From: Arthrobacter sp. NicSoilB8 | Lineage (GTDB): Bacteria > Actinomycetota > Actinomycetes > Actinomycetales > Micrococcaceae | Assembly (NCBI RefSeq): GCF_019977355.1 | Contig: NZ_AP024655.1 | Location: 4,712,001 to 4,776,000 of the forward strand | Length of the DNA stretch: 64,000 bases | Direction: 5' to 3' | Shown here: one piece after another, positions 1-8,173 of the stretch | Position numbering within the stretch: position 1 is the first letter of the stretch | How the letters are laid out: the number at the start of each line of letters is the position of its first letter | The notes under the pieces: generated by a model | The model's database searches: none | What the model was told of the DNA's origin: nothing | Seen by the model: only the letters and a program-made list of their open reading frames with translations | Translations under genes and position numbers: made by a program

Positions 1-101
1 AGGTGGAAGTCCGCCTCAATGACGGGTCCGAGGTAGAGGTCGCCGTGGGTACCGATTTCCAGGTCCTGGGCCAGAGCGTTCCGGAACGCGACGACGACTG
101 A
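1..101 (+). CDS. 3' end of an unidentified protein (truncated by window edge)
   Basis: An open frame enters from the left edge, reads from base 3 and stops with TGA at 99-101. It gives about 32 C-terminal residues, acidic and beta-like (VEVAVGTDFQVLGQ), ending in an Asp-rich tail. The V..GTDF pattern faintly recalls the C-terminus of the small membrane protein at 319-657, so a related preceding gene is possible, but the match is too short to prove. The product is not recognised. The lack of a start is due to the window, not a gene defect. Confidence 0.5.
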   Translation, partial: VEVRLNDGSEVEVAVGTDFQVLGQSVPERDDD

Positions 102-129
102 CGCCGCCAGCGTTCCGGCAGTTTTTTCC

Positions 130-186
130 CGGCACGGACAGGCGGCTGCGGCACCCGGATCTGGTGAGGGTGCCGCAACCGTGCCG
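130..186. terminator. Nested hairpin downstream of the first gene
   Basis: Two concentric stems: outer CGGCACGG (130-137) with CCGTGCCG (179-186), and inner TGCGGCACCC (147-156) with GGGTGCCGCA (168-177). No T-run follows on the + strand, although a six-T run lies just before it (122-127). It could be a transcript 3' end structure or a factor-assisted terminator. The rest of 102-318 shows no gene. Confidence 0.4.
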
Positions 187-318
187 TGACCTACGCCCGG
201 GTAGCATTTCGATCCCGTATCAAGAGGGGGGATCGTCCAAAAGACCCTAGTTGAGCACGTCTCCTGCGCCCTACGCTCGGGCTACTGATTCAACCGCAGC
301 AACGGTGCAGGGGGAAGA

Positions 319-657
319 ATGCAGTTCGACCTAAGCGCAGTGGAAACGGGCACGATGGTGGTCTTTGGCACCCTCGTGTTCGCCCTGTTAATCGGCCTCT
401 TCATGATGGGGTCCGCGTTCGCAGCCATGGTTCTTGTGGGCGTGGGACGGCTCGCCTGGTACCTCGTGGCCACCGTGGTGGTGGGCCTGGTCCACGGCAT
501 CAACCACGGGTGGGACCGTCTGGTCCACCACGCCTCAACCGTCGAGTTGCCGGGCGAATTCCAGGTCGATTTCGGCACGGACTTCCGGGCCGACTATCAA
601 GGGCAGGCGGCCCCTAGCACCGGCACTTACCCGCGAGTAGTATTGCGGGACAGCTGA
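319..657 (+). CDS. Small membrane protein, paralogue of the 4383 gene
   Basis: A 112-residue protein with two predicted membrane segments, at about residues 13-38 and 42-62, then a polar C-terminal tail of about 50 residues. The ATG follows a GGGGGAAG ribosome-binding site. The first 60 residues resemble the N-terminus of the protein at 4383-4970: an acidic start, then an FGTL segment, LGLFM/IGLFM and a GIGRLA/GVGRLA motif between the two helices. The family is unknown to me and no function can be given. It is probably an inner-membrane protein with a cytoplasmic tail. Confidence 0.6.
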   Translation: MQFDLSAVETGTMVVFGTLVFALLIGLFMMGSAFAAMVLVGVGRLAWYLVATVVVGLVHGINHGWDRLVHHASTVELPGEFQVDFGTDFRADYQGQAAPSTGTYPRVVLRDS

Positions 658-720
658 AGGGTCCTCCACCCGCGGCGGATCCAGGGCTCGAACCGGCCAC
701 CCGGTTAGAGGAGATGCCCA

Positions 721-2742
721 GTGAGCTCTGCCATTGAAGACCCCGCCACCGCACCCCAAACCCCGACACCAGGCACGCCGGCGCCCGGGACCGCGGGGGC
801 GCCGGACCACATCGGTCCCGAGGCAACAGCCGCCGACGCGCGGGCCATCGCCGAGGCTGCCCGCGAGACCAGCTGGAACCAGCCCAGCTTCGCGAAGGGC
901 CTCTACCTCGGCAATTTCGACCTCGGCCTGATCCACCCGTGGCCCGAGGCCCCCGCGGACGACGTCGAACGCGGCGAGGCCTTCATGGCCCGCCTCACGG
1001 AGTTCTGCCGCACGATGTCTGGACGCAGCATTGAGCGCGAGGACCGGGTCCCGGATGAATACCTCGCCGGGCTCGCCGAACTCGGTGTCTTCGGCATGAA
1101 GATCCCCCGCGAATACGGCGGCCTGGGCCTCACCCTCGTGTACTACGGCCGCGCACTGGCGCTGCTCGGCTCGGTGCATCCGAGCCTCGGCGCACTGCTG
1201 TCCGCGCACCAGTCGATCGGCGTCCCGGAGCCCGTCAAGGTCTTCGGCACGCCCGCCCAGAAGCAGGAATACCTGCCCCGCTGCGCCGCCGGCGCCATCA
1301 CTGCGTTCCTCCTAACCGAGCCCGACGTCGGCAGCGACCCCGCACGGATGGGCAGCACCGCGGTCCTCTCCGACGACGGCGGGTCCTACGTTCTGGACGG
1401 GGTCAAACTGTGGACCACCAACGGGGTCATCGCCGAACTCGTTGTGGTCATGGCCCTCGTGCCGCCGCACACGGACCCGGACGGGACCACCCACAAAGGC
1501 GGCATCAGCGCGTTCGTGGTGGAAATGGACTCCCCGGGCATCACTGTGGAAAACCGCAACACCTTCATGGGACTTCGCGGTCTTGAAAACGGCGTCACCC
1601 GCTTCCACCAGGTCAGGATCCCGGCGGCGAACCGGCTGGGCCGCGAAGGCCAGGGCCTGAAAATCGCCCTCACCACACTCAACACTGGCCGGCTCTCGAT
1701 CCCCGCGGTGTGCGTCGCCTCGGGTCGGTGGAGCCTGAAAATCGCCCGGGAATGGTCCAACGCCCGGACCCAGTGGGGACGGCCGATCGGCCAGCACGAG
1801 GCCGTGGGCAAGAAGATTGCCTTCATCGCGGCCAGCACCTTCGCCCTGGATGCGGTGTTCGAACTCTGCGCGGAAATGGCCGACGCCGGGCAGAAGGACG
1901 TCCGGATCGAGGCGGCCCTGGCGAAGCTGTGGTGCACCGAGATCAGCTGCCTCATCGCGGACGAGCTCGTGCAGATCCGCGGCGGCCGCGGCTTTGAAAC
2001 GGCCGACTCGCTCGAGGCCCGCGGTGAACGGGCCGTTGCCGCGGAACAGCAGCTCCGCGACCTGAGGATCAACCGGATCTTCGAGGGGTCCTCGGAAATC
2101 ATGAAGCTGCTGATCGCCCGCGAAGCCGTGGACGCACACCTGGCCGCCGCGGGAGATCTCGCCTCGGAGGACGCCCGCCTCTCGGACAAGGCCAAAGCCG
2201 CCGTGGGCGCCTCCGGCTTCTATGCCAAGTGGCTGCCCAGGCTCGTGGCGGGCGCCGGCATGGACCCGCGGTCCTACAGCGACTTCGGCCGGCTCGCCAA
2301 GCAGCTGCGGTACGTGGAGCGCTCCTCCCGGCGGCTGGCCCGGCAGACCTTCTACGGGATGGGCCGCTGGCAGGCCAAGCTGGAGCACAAGCAGGCATTC
2401 CTGGGCCGGATCGTGGACATCGGCGCCGAGCTCTTCGCGATGGCGGCGTGCTGCTCCCGGGCCGAGATGCTGCTGCGGACACAGCCGGAACGCGGCGCCT
2501 CCGCCTACGAACTCGCCGAGGCCTACTGCGAACAGGCCCGTGTCCGCGTGGACGAATATTTCGACCGGCTCTGGCGGAACACCGACGACGCCGACCACAT
2601 GCTGGCCCGCAAGACCCTGTCCGGCGATTACGCGTGGCTTGAGGCCGGAGTCCTGGACCAGTCGGAAGGCACCGGCCCGTGGATTGCCGACGCCGGCCGG
2701 CGCGCCTCAGTGAAGGAAGACCTGCACCGCAGATACCGCTGA
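721..2742 (+). CDS. Acyl-CoA dehydrogenase family protein with long C-terminal extension
   Basis: A 673-residue FAD-dependent acyl-CoA dehydrogenase that would desaturate an acyl-CoA (beta-oxidation or a related pathway). The N-terminal domain is preceded by about 60 Pro/Ala/Thr-rich residues. The middle domain carries the TEPDVGSDPA loop near residue 199. The C-terminal helical domain contains RGGRGFETADSLEARG and RIFEGSSEIM near residue 453, which belong to the flavin/substrate site of the family. Roughly 190 further residues follow, so the enzyme is much longer than the usual 380-400 and resembles VLCAD/ACAD9-type members. GTG start after GAGGAG at about 709-714. The physiological substrate cannot be read from the sequence. 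Confidence 0.85.
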   Translation: MSSAIEDPATAPQTPTPGTPAPGTAGAPDHIGPEATAADARAIAEAARETSWNQPSFAKGLYLGNFDLGLIHPWPEAPADDVERGEAFMARLTEFCRTMSGRSIEREDRVPDEYLAGLAELGVFGMKIPREYGGLGLTLVYYGRALALLGSVHPSLGALLSAHQSIGVPEPVKVFGTPAQKQEYLPRCAAGAITAFLLTEPDVGSDPARMGSTAVLSDDGGSYVLDGVKLWTTNGVIAELVVVMALVPPHTDPDGTTHKGGISAFVVEMDSPGITVENRNTFMGLRGLENGVTRFHQVRIPAANRLGREGQGLKIALTTLNTGRLSIPAVCVASGRWSLKIAREWSNARTQWGRPIGQHEAVGKKIAFIAASTFALDAVFELCAEMADAGQKDVRIEAALAKLWCTEISCLIADELVQIRGGRGFETADSLEARGERAVAAEQQLRDLRINRIFEGSSEIMKLLIAREAVDAHLAAAGDLASEDARLSDKAKAAVGASGFYAKWLPRLVAGAGMDPRSYSDFGRLAKQLRYVERSSRRLARQTFYGMGRWQAKLEHKQAFLGRIVDIGAELFAMAACCSRAEMLLRTQPERGASAYELAEAYCEQARVRVDEYFDRLWRNTDDADHMLARKTLSGDYAWLEAGVLDQSEGTGPWIADAGRRASVKEDLHRRYR

Positions 2743-2866
2743 CGGGCAACTGACGGGCCGCCACGACGGATAGTAAGCATCCTTGCTAACTGCAATCCGC
2801 CGTGGTTAGGTGGACCCGGGACCGGCCCCTACCCTGCCGGTCATTCAGCGAAAGCGAGCAGTCCCG

Positions 2867-3664
2867 ATGAGCAGCACCGCAGGCCCCGATGACACGACGC
2901 CCCGCCATGCCACACCGGAGGACGGCAACACCGCGCCGGTGACGGCAGTCCGTGCACACCAGGAATCCGGCCGCGATGAACCCGGCCGGTCTCCTGTCCG
3001 CACCCCCGTCCGCGAAGCGCCGGCCCGAGGCACTGCTGCCGACGCCGCGTCCGGCACCGTTGCGGAGGAGGTTCCCACCCGCGAAACCGTCGTGGCCCGC
3101 GAAAAGGAACAGTTCGGCGGCATCAAGGTCGGCTCAGCGTTCTTCGGCTGGCTGGCTGCCACCGGCACTGCCGTGTTGCTCACCGCGCTGGTCGCCGCCG
3201 GCGGCACCGCCGTCGGACTGGCCACCAACACGGATGTCAACGACGCCGTAGACCAGGCCTCGAACAACCAGACCGTCGGGCTGGCCGGCATCATCGTGCT
3301 GCTCGTGATCCTGTTGGTCGCCTACTACTGCGGCGGGTACGTGGCCGGCCGCATGGCCCGCTTCAACGGCGCCAGGCAGGGCTTCATGGTCTGGGTCTGG
3401 GCCCTGATCGCGGCGATCGTGGTCGCCCTGCTGGGCCTGGTCGCCGGGCAGCGGTTCAATATCCTGGCAAGCCTGAACAGCTTCCCGCGCATCCCGGTCA
3501 ACGAGGGACAGTTGAACACCATGAGCATCATCGCGGCGGTCGTCGTGGCCGTGGTGGCTTTGGTGGGCGCGGTGCTGGGCGGCCTCGCGGGGATGCGTTT
3601 TCACCGCAAGGTGGACCGGGCCGGCTTTGCCGCGGCGGCAGAGGTCGAGGACCGGAACTTCTAA
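2867..3664 (+). CDS. Polytopic membrane protein with disordered N-terminus
   Basis: About 265 residues. The first ~80 are charged and low-complexity (Pro, Thr, Arg, Glu). Four hydrophobic segments follow, in two pairs separated by a short loop with a glycine-rich YYCGGYVAGRMARFNG turn. The layout resembles the YrzE-like/TIGR04086-type integral membrane proteins common in actinobacteria, but the role is unknown. I chose the ATG at 2867, preceded by a weak purine stretch (GAAAGCGAG); a GTG at 2810 is in frame but has no better signal. The gene stands alone, convergent with the SEC-C gene. Confidence 0.65.
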   Translation: MSSTAGPDDTTPRHATPEDGNTAPVTAVRAHQESGRDEPGRSPVRTPVREAPARGTAADAASGTVAEEVPTRETVVAREKEQFGGIKVGSAFFGWLAATGTAVLLTALVAAGGTAVGLATNTDVNDAVDQASNNQTVGLAGIIVLLVILLVAYYCGGYVAGRMARFNGARQGFMVWVWALIAAIVVALLGLVAGQRFNILASLNSFPRIPVNEGQLNTMSIIAAVVVAVVALVGAVLGGLAGMRFHRKVDRAGFAAAAEVEDRNF

Positions 3665-3688
3665 GCCGGGTCCGCCGGCCGTGAGACG

Positions 3689-4153
3689 TCAGCCCGGGAC
3701 GACGGCGTCGAGGTAGTACCAGCGGCGGTCTTCGCGAACGAAGCGGCTGGTTTCACGCTGCACACCGCGTTCGCCGTCGTGCCGGTAGTGCGCCGCGAAC
3801 TCCACCACGCCTTCGCTGTCCAGCGGGCCGCCGCGGCTCGTGGAAAGGATGTCCAGGCGGCGCCACTGCATGCCGTCGTCCAGCTCCAGCTCCGCGGGCC
3901 GGGTGTCCGGATGCCAGGTCCGCAGCAGGTAGTCCGCGTCCCGGAGCACGAACGCGCTGTACCGGGAGCGCATGAGCTGCTCCGCCGTCGGCGCCTCGGC
4001 ATCCCCGCGGTGGAACCGGCCGCAGCAGCTGGCATACTGCTCGCCGGACAGGCACGGGCAGTTGCCTTCAAACGGCGCGGCCGGCCGGATCACGGACCGG
4101 TCCGTGCCAGATCCGCCAAGGGACCCGGAATCGGCGGCTGCGGCATGCGTCAC
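3689..4153 (-). CDS. YchJ-like SEC-C motif protein
   Basis: A 154-residue protein. A SEC-C-type zinc-binding motif lies near residues 31-46 (CPCLSGEQYASCCGRFH, cysteines spaced CxC...CC). A NTF2-like alpha/beta domain of about 100 residues follows, including the characteristic LMRSRYSAFVLRDADYLLRTWH segment. This arrangement is that of the YchJ/UPF0225 family; the SEC-C tail of SecA uses the same zinc knuckle to contact partner proteins. No catalytic role is known. GTG start with GGAAGGA nine bases upstream. Not obviously in an operon. Confidence 0.8.
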   Translation of the reverse strand: MTHAAAADSGSLGGSGTDRSVIRPAAPFEGNCPCLSGEQYASCCGRFHRGDAEAPTAEQLMRSRYSAFVLRDADYLLRTWHPDTRPAELELDDGMQWRRLDILSTSRGGPLDSEGVVEFAAHYRHDGERGVQRETSRFVREDRRWYYLDAVVPG

Positions 4154-4382
4154 AAGGTGTCCTTCCGGCGGGCCGGACGGTGCCGGCGGGGCTGTCTTTG
4201 ACTATAGACGCCTGGTCCGCGCCGCCGGACGCCGATCGCCAATAACGGCTTCGACACATCTTCGCCCGGCCCGCCGCGGGCGGCGCGGGGCCGGCGAAAA
4301 GTACGTATTGTTAAGGGGGCTCCTGCCCGCCGCATGCGTGCGGCAGGGACCATGCTGAAGCAGGCCGGCAAGGAAAGGTGAC
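4154..4382. other. Divergent intergenic region
   Basis: A 229-base spacer between the SEC-C gene (-) and the small membrane protein gene (+). It contains a GC-rich stretch and an imperfect hairpin around 4324-4350 (CCGCA/TGCGG core), followed by AAGGAAAGG just before the ATG at 4383. No additional gene is supported. Confidence 0.5.
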
Positions 4383-4970
4383 ATGGAAGATCCAACAACC
4401 ATTGCGTTGCACCTGACCTTTTTCGGAACCCTCGGCGTCGCCTTCGTCATGTTCCTCGGCCTCTTCATGGTCTTTGCCGCCACCCTCGTGATTGCAGGGA
4501 TCGGCCGGCTTGCGGTTGTTGTTGTCATGGCCGTCGCCGGACTAGTCGACAGGCGCCCCGGGCGCCCCGCACGCTCCGCCGAGCCAGTGAAGCAGGCGAA
4601 GCCGCGCCGCCCCGCCAGGAATGCCAGCAAGAAGGAACCCGCACTGTCGCCGGAATGGGCGGCCGCCGTGGCCCGGGCAGATGCCCGCGCCGCCGAGAGG
4701 GCAAAGGCCGAAGCCGGGCCGGCCGTCCGGGTCTCCGTCCGGGACCTGCCCAGCCCCGAGGCGCCGGCTGGGGACATCACGGAGGTCGCCGCTCTCGTGG
4801 CGTCGGCCACGGACAGCAATGGCACACTCGGCGCCGTCCCGCGCGCCTTCAAGAAGCCGCCCATGCCGGCAGCGAAGTCCCTGCTGGACACCGGCTCGCT
4901 CGTATCGCTGCACGGCAGCCTCGCGGCCGGGAAGGCCAAGCGGCCCGCCCAGGAGCGCAAAGCAGGCTGA
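4383..4970 (+). CDS. Small membrane protein with long charged tail, paralogue of the 319 gene
   Basis: 195 residues. Two hydrophobic helices occupy about residues 10-35 and 38-57, separated by GIGRLA, as in the 112-residue protein at 319-657. The remaining ~135 residues are Arg/Lys/Ala/Pro-rich, probably disordered and cytoplasmic, with KPPMPAAKSLLDTGSLVSLHG near the end. AAGGAAAGG precedes the ATG. The function is unknown. The tail differs entirely from its paralogue, suggesting that the membrane module is conserved and the tail variable. Confidence 0.6.
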   Translation: MEDPTTIALHLTFFGTLGVAFVMFLGLFMVFAATLVIAGIGRLAVVVVMAVAGLVDRRPGRPARSAEPVKQAKPRRPARNASKKEPALSPEWAAAVARADARAAERAKAEAGPAVRVSVRDLPSPEAPAGDITEVAALVASATDSNGTLGAVPRAFKKPPMPAAKSLLDTGSLVSLHGSLAAGKAKRPAQERKAG

Positions 4971-4974
4971 GCCC

Positions 4975-5010
4975 TTACCCCGGGCTGGTAAGTCCGCTAC
5001 GTTGGAACCC
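4975..5010 (+). promoter_or_regulatory. Predicted promoter giving a leaderless transcript
   Basis: TTACCC (4975-4980), 17 bases, then TACGTT (4998-5003); the ATG follows 7 bases later at 5011 with no Shine-Dalgarno. A short dyad CTTACC/GGTAAG (4974-4979, 4987-4992) overlaps the -35 and may be an operator. Confidence 0.45.
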
Positions 5011-6015
5011 ATGGAATTCAGATACCTCGGGAACAGCGGCTTCAAGATTTCAGAAATCACCTTTGGCAACTGGCTGACCCATGGCTCCCAGGTGGAGAAC
5101 GACGTCGCCACCCAATGCGTCCGGGCCGCGCTCGACGCCGGTATCAGCACCTTCGACACGGCCGATGTCTACGCCAATACCGCGGCCGAGACCGTCCTTG
5201 GCGAAGCCCTCAAGGACGAACGCCGGGAGTCCCTGGAAGTCTTCACCAAGGTCTTCGGCCCCACAGGCCCCAAGGGCCACAACGATCTTGGGCTGTCCCG
5301 CAAGCACATCATGGAGTCGATCAACGGTTCCCTGCGTCGGCTGCAGACCGACTACGTGGACCTCTACCAGGCCCACCGCTACGACTACGAGACGCCGCTG
5401 GAAGAGACCATGCAGGCCTTCGCGGACATCGTCCGGCAGGGCAAGGCCTTGTACATCGGGGTCAGCGAGTGGACGGCCAACCAGATCCGTGAAGGCCATG
5501 GCCTCGCCAAGGAACTGGGCTTCCAGCTGATCTCCAACCAGCCGCAGTACTCCATGCTCTGGCGGGTGATCGAAGCCGAGGTGATCCCGACGTCGGAAGA
5601 GCTGGGTCTGTCCCAGATCGTCTGGTCCCCGATGGCGCAGGGCGTGCTGAGCGGCAAGTACCACCCCGGAAAACCGGCGCCCGAAGGCAGCCGCGCCACG
5701 GACACGAAGGGCGGTTCGCGGATGATCGAGCGCTGGATGTCCAGCGACGTCCTCACCGGCGTCCAGCAGCTCAGGCCGATCGCGGCAGAGGCCGGGCTGA
5801 CCATGGCCCAGCTCAGCATCGCCTGGGTGCTGCAGAACAAAAACGTCGCGTCGGCCATCATGGGCGCGTCCCGGCCGGAACAGATCGAGAAGAACGTGGC
5901 GGCCGCCGGCGTGAAGCTGGACCCGGTGATCATGGACAAGATTGATGCCGCCATCGGCTCGCTGGCCGAACGCGACCCCGCGCAGACCAAGTCGCCCGCC
6001 TCCCGCGAGGCCTAG
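5011..6015 (+). CDS. Aldo/keto reductase, Kv-beta-like
   Basis: A 334-residue NADP(H)-dependent oxidoreductase with the (beta/alpha)8 aldo/keto reductase fold. The catalytic tetrad is visible: Asp49 and Tyr54 (FDTADVY), Lys80 (FTKVFG) and His122 (YQAHRYD). The cofactor region near the C-terminus reads SAIMGASRPEQIEKNV. Overall it resembles the voltage-gated potassium channel beta-subunit-like subgroup (KCNAB, YghZ), which reduces aldehydes and ketones. The ATG at 5011 begins the conserved MEFRYLGNSG strand. The next gene starts four bases after the stop, so the two are probably co-transcribed. The substrate is unknown. Confidence 0.88.
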   Translation: MEFRYLGNSGFKISEITFGNWLTHGSQVENDVATQCVRAALDAGISTFDTADVYANTAAETVLGEALKDERRESLEVFTKVFGPTGPKGHNDLGLSRKHIMESINGSLRRLQTDYVDLYQAHRYDYETPLEETMQAFADIVRQGKALYIGVSEWTANQIREGHGLAKELGFQLISNQPQYSMLWRVIEAEVIPTSEELGLSQIVWSPMAQGVLSGKYHPGKPAPEGSRATDTKGGSRMIERWMSSDVLTGVQQLRPIAAEAGLTMAQLSIAWVLQNKNVASAIMGASRPEQIEKNVAAAGVKLDPVIMDKIDAAIGSLAERDPAQTKSPASREA

Positions 6016-6019
6016 GCCC

Positions 6020-6874
6020 ATGCCCGACGCCCCTGAGCTTGCCGTCACCGGTTCCACCGGCCAGCTGGGCGGCCTGGTGGCCAGGCTGCTGGCCCGGGCC
6101 GGCAGCCGGCAGCGCCTCCTGGTGCGGGACGCCGCCCGGGCACCGGTTCTCGACGGCGCCGTCCCGTTCGAGACCAGCTACGCCGACCCGGAGCGGGCGA
6201 AGGCGGCGCTGGCCGGCGCGACAACGCTGTTCATGGTTTCCGCAGCGGAGGCCGAAGACCGGCTGCAGCAGCACTACGCCTTCGTCGACGCGGCGGCCGC
6301 GGCGGGTGTCCGGCACATTGTGTATACCTCGTTCTTCGGGGCTGCGCCGGACTGCACGTTCACCCTGGGCCGGGACCACTTCGCAACGGAGGAGCGGATC
6401 AAGGCCTCCGGCATGGACTACACGTTCCTGCGGGACAACTTCTACCTGGACTTCCTGCCGCTGCTGGCGGGGGACGACGGCGTCATCCGCGGCCCCGCCG
6501 GCGACGGCGTGATGGCGGCCGTCGCGCGGGCCGACATCGCCCGCTCGGCCGTCACCGTGCTGCGTGACCCCGCCCTGCACGTGGGACGGACCTACGATCT
6601 GACGGGTCCGGAGGACATCTCCCTGGCCCGCGGCGCGGAACTCCTGACCGCCGGAACCGGCCGGACCATCACCTTCCACAACGAGACCCTGGCGGAGGCC
6701 TACGCCTCCCGCGCCTCCTACGGGGCGCCGCCGTGGCAGGTGGACGCCTGGGTGAGCACGTACACGGCCATCGCGGCTGGTGAACTGGCCGGCCCGACCT
6801 CCGCCGTGCATGAGCTGACGGGCCGCGAGCCGCTGAGCCTTGAGCAGTTCCTGGCGGAGTCGCACCGGCTCTAG
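6020..6874 (+). CDS. NmrA/QorB-like NAD(P)-binding SDR
   Basis: 284 residues, atypical short-chain dehydrogenase. The N-terminal nucleotide-binding motif is TGSTGQLGG (residues ~9-17). The domain order and the YTSFFGAAPDCTF and DYTFLRDNFYLDFLP segments match the NmrA-like/QorB (NAD(P)H:quinone oxidoreductase 2) group. Such proteins reduce quinones or act as redox sensors. It starts 4 bases after the aldo/keto reductase stop, so a two-gene redox operon is likely. A GC-rich hairpin (GGCGGCG 6875-6881 / CGCCGCC 6891-6897) follows the stop and may end the transcript. Confidence 0.8.
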   Translation: MPDAPELAVTGSTGQLGGLVARLLARAGSRQRLLVRDAARAPVLDGAVPFETSYADPERAKAALAGATTLFMVSAAEAEDRLQQHYAFVDAAAAAGVRHIVYTSFFGAAPDCTFTLGRDHFATEERIKASGMDYTFLRDNFYLDFLPLLAGDDGVIRGPAGDGVMAAVARADIARSAVTVLRDPALHVGRTYDLTGPEDISLARGAELLTAGTGRTITFHNETLAEAYASRASYGAPPWQVDAWVSTYTAIAAGELAGPTSAVHELTGREPLSLEQFLAESHRL

Positions 6875-6937
6875 GCGGCGGCACCGGTTTCGCCGCCGGC
6901 CCCTCCACCGGCAGGGACCCGGGTGCAGATCCCAGTA

Positions 6938-6977
6938 TTGACGGCTTCCGGACTCCGGCGTAGACCTGAATTCAGGT
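6938..6977 (+). promoter_or_regulatory. Promoter and 14-bp palindromic operator
   Basis: TTGACG (6938-6943), 17 bases, TAGACC (6961-6966), overlapped by the perfect palindrome ACCTGAATTCAGGT (6964-6977). A repressor bound there would cover the -10 and start site of the molybdopterin-enzyme gene at 7025. The regulator is not identifiable nearby. Confidence 0.45.
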
Positions 6978-7024
6978 GACACCGGCCAAACCCGGGCCGG
7001 GCCGGAGAAGAATCGCAGCACGCC

Positions 7025-8158
7025 ATGCCAAAGCAAATGTCCCGACACTCCTCTGTCCTGAAGAGCCCCCGCCGGCAGACCGGGAAGACCGGACCGAATC
7101 CCGGCGTCCCGAGCCACGGCCCGCTGACCGGGGAGGAACTCCAGCTCGCCGTGCGGAACCATTCCATGCCGCTTGAGGCCCTGCGGAATGACACCACACC
7201 GCCCGGGCTGCACTATGTGCTCACCCATTTCGACATCCCGTTCATCGACGCCGAGCACTGGCACCTGCAGATCGGCGGCGCCGTGCAGCGGTCCCTGGAA
7301 CTAAGCCTGCGGGCCTTGCGCCGGGCACCGAGCATCACCATCCCGGTCACCTTGGAATGCGCCGGCAACGGCAGGTCCCTCCTGCGGCCCCGCCCGCTGA
7401 GCCAGCCCTGGATGCTTGAGGGCGTGGGCACCGCCGTGTGGACCGGCGTCCCGCTCGCCTACCTCCTGACCCAGGCCGGGGTGGAGGACGACGCCGTCGA
7501 GGTACTCTTCAGCGGGGCGGACGCCGGAATCCAAGGCGGCGTCGCCCAGAACTTCGCCCGGAGCCTGCCGATCAGCGAGGCCCTGCGGCCCGACGTCGTG
7601 TTGGCCTACCGGATGAACGACGCAGACCTGCCGCCGCAGCACGGCTACCCGCTCCGGCTCGTGGTACCCGGCTGGTACGGCATGGCGAGCGTGAAGTGGC
7701 TGTCCTCGATCAAGGTTCTGACCAAGCCGTATAAGGGTTTCCAGCAGGCCGAGGCCTACCGCTACCAGCAGGATGCGGACGATCCCGGCACCCCGGTCAC
7801 GTGGATGAAGGTCCGCTCGCTGATGATCCCTCCGGGGGTCCCGGACTTCTTCACCCGGAGCCGCGTCCTGCCCCCGGGGCCGGTGATGCTGACGGGCCGG
7901 GCGTGGTCCGGGCAGGGCGCCGTGCAGCGCGTCGACGTCGGGATCGACGGCAAATGGGCCCCGGCCCATCTGGAGCACCCGGCGGCGCCGTTCGCATGGT
8001 GCGCGTGGTCGATGCCGTGGGTGGCCGATCCCGGCGAGCACGAACTCACCTGCCGTGCCACCGATGCCAGCGGCGCCGTGCAGCCGCTGGAACAGGTGTG
8101 GAACTACCAGGGCATGGGCAACAACGTGGTGCAGCGGATCAAGGTCAGCGTGGAATAG
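7025..8158 (+). CDS. Sulfite oxidase-like molybdopterin-dependent oxidoreductase
   Basis: 377 residues. The molybdopterin (sulfite oxidase) domain covers about residues 40-240, with the Mo-ligand cysteine in LECAGNGR (Cys112). A C-terminal Mo-Co dimerisation domain (residues ~255-377) carries the typical TGRAWSGQGAVQRVDV and WNYQGMGNN segments. There is no Tat signal peptide, so the enzyme should be cytoplasmic, unlike YedY-type MsrP or exported sulfite dehydrogenases. No heme or redox-partner gene is adjacent. It could oxidise sulfite or another small oxo-acceptor; the electron acceptor is unknown. It has a predicted palindromic operator upstream. Confidence 0.85.
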   Translation: MPKQMSRHSSVLKSPRRQTGKTGPNPGVPSHGPLTGEELQLAVRNHSMPLEALRNDTTPPGLHYVLTHFDIPFIDAEHWHLQIGGAVQRSLELSLRALRRAPSITIPVTLECAGNGRSLLRPRPLSQPWMLEGVGTAVWTGVPLAYLLTQAGVEDDAVEVLFSGADAGIQGGVAQNFARSLPISEALRPDVVLAYRMNDADLPPQHGYPLRLVVPGWYGMASVKWLSSIKVLTKPYKGFQQAEAYRYQQDADDPGTPVTWMKVRSLMIPPGVPDFFTRSRVLPPGPVMLTGRAWSGQGAVQRVDVGIDGKWAPAHLEHPAAPFAWCAWSMPWVADPGEHELTCRATDASGAVQPLEQVWNYQGMGNNVVQRIKVSVE

Positions 8159-8173
8159 CCGGCCTGCGGGGAC

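Noticed and set aside
1312..2598. Long antisense open frame over the acyl-CoA dehydrogenase
   Set aside because: A shadow of the high-GC coding strand: no ribosome site, composition rich in Gly/Arg/His, and the sense gene has clear family motifs.
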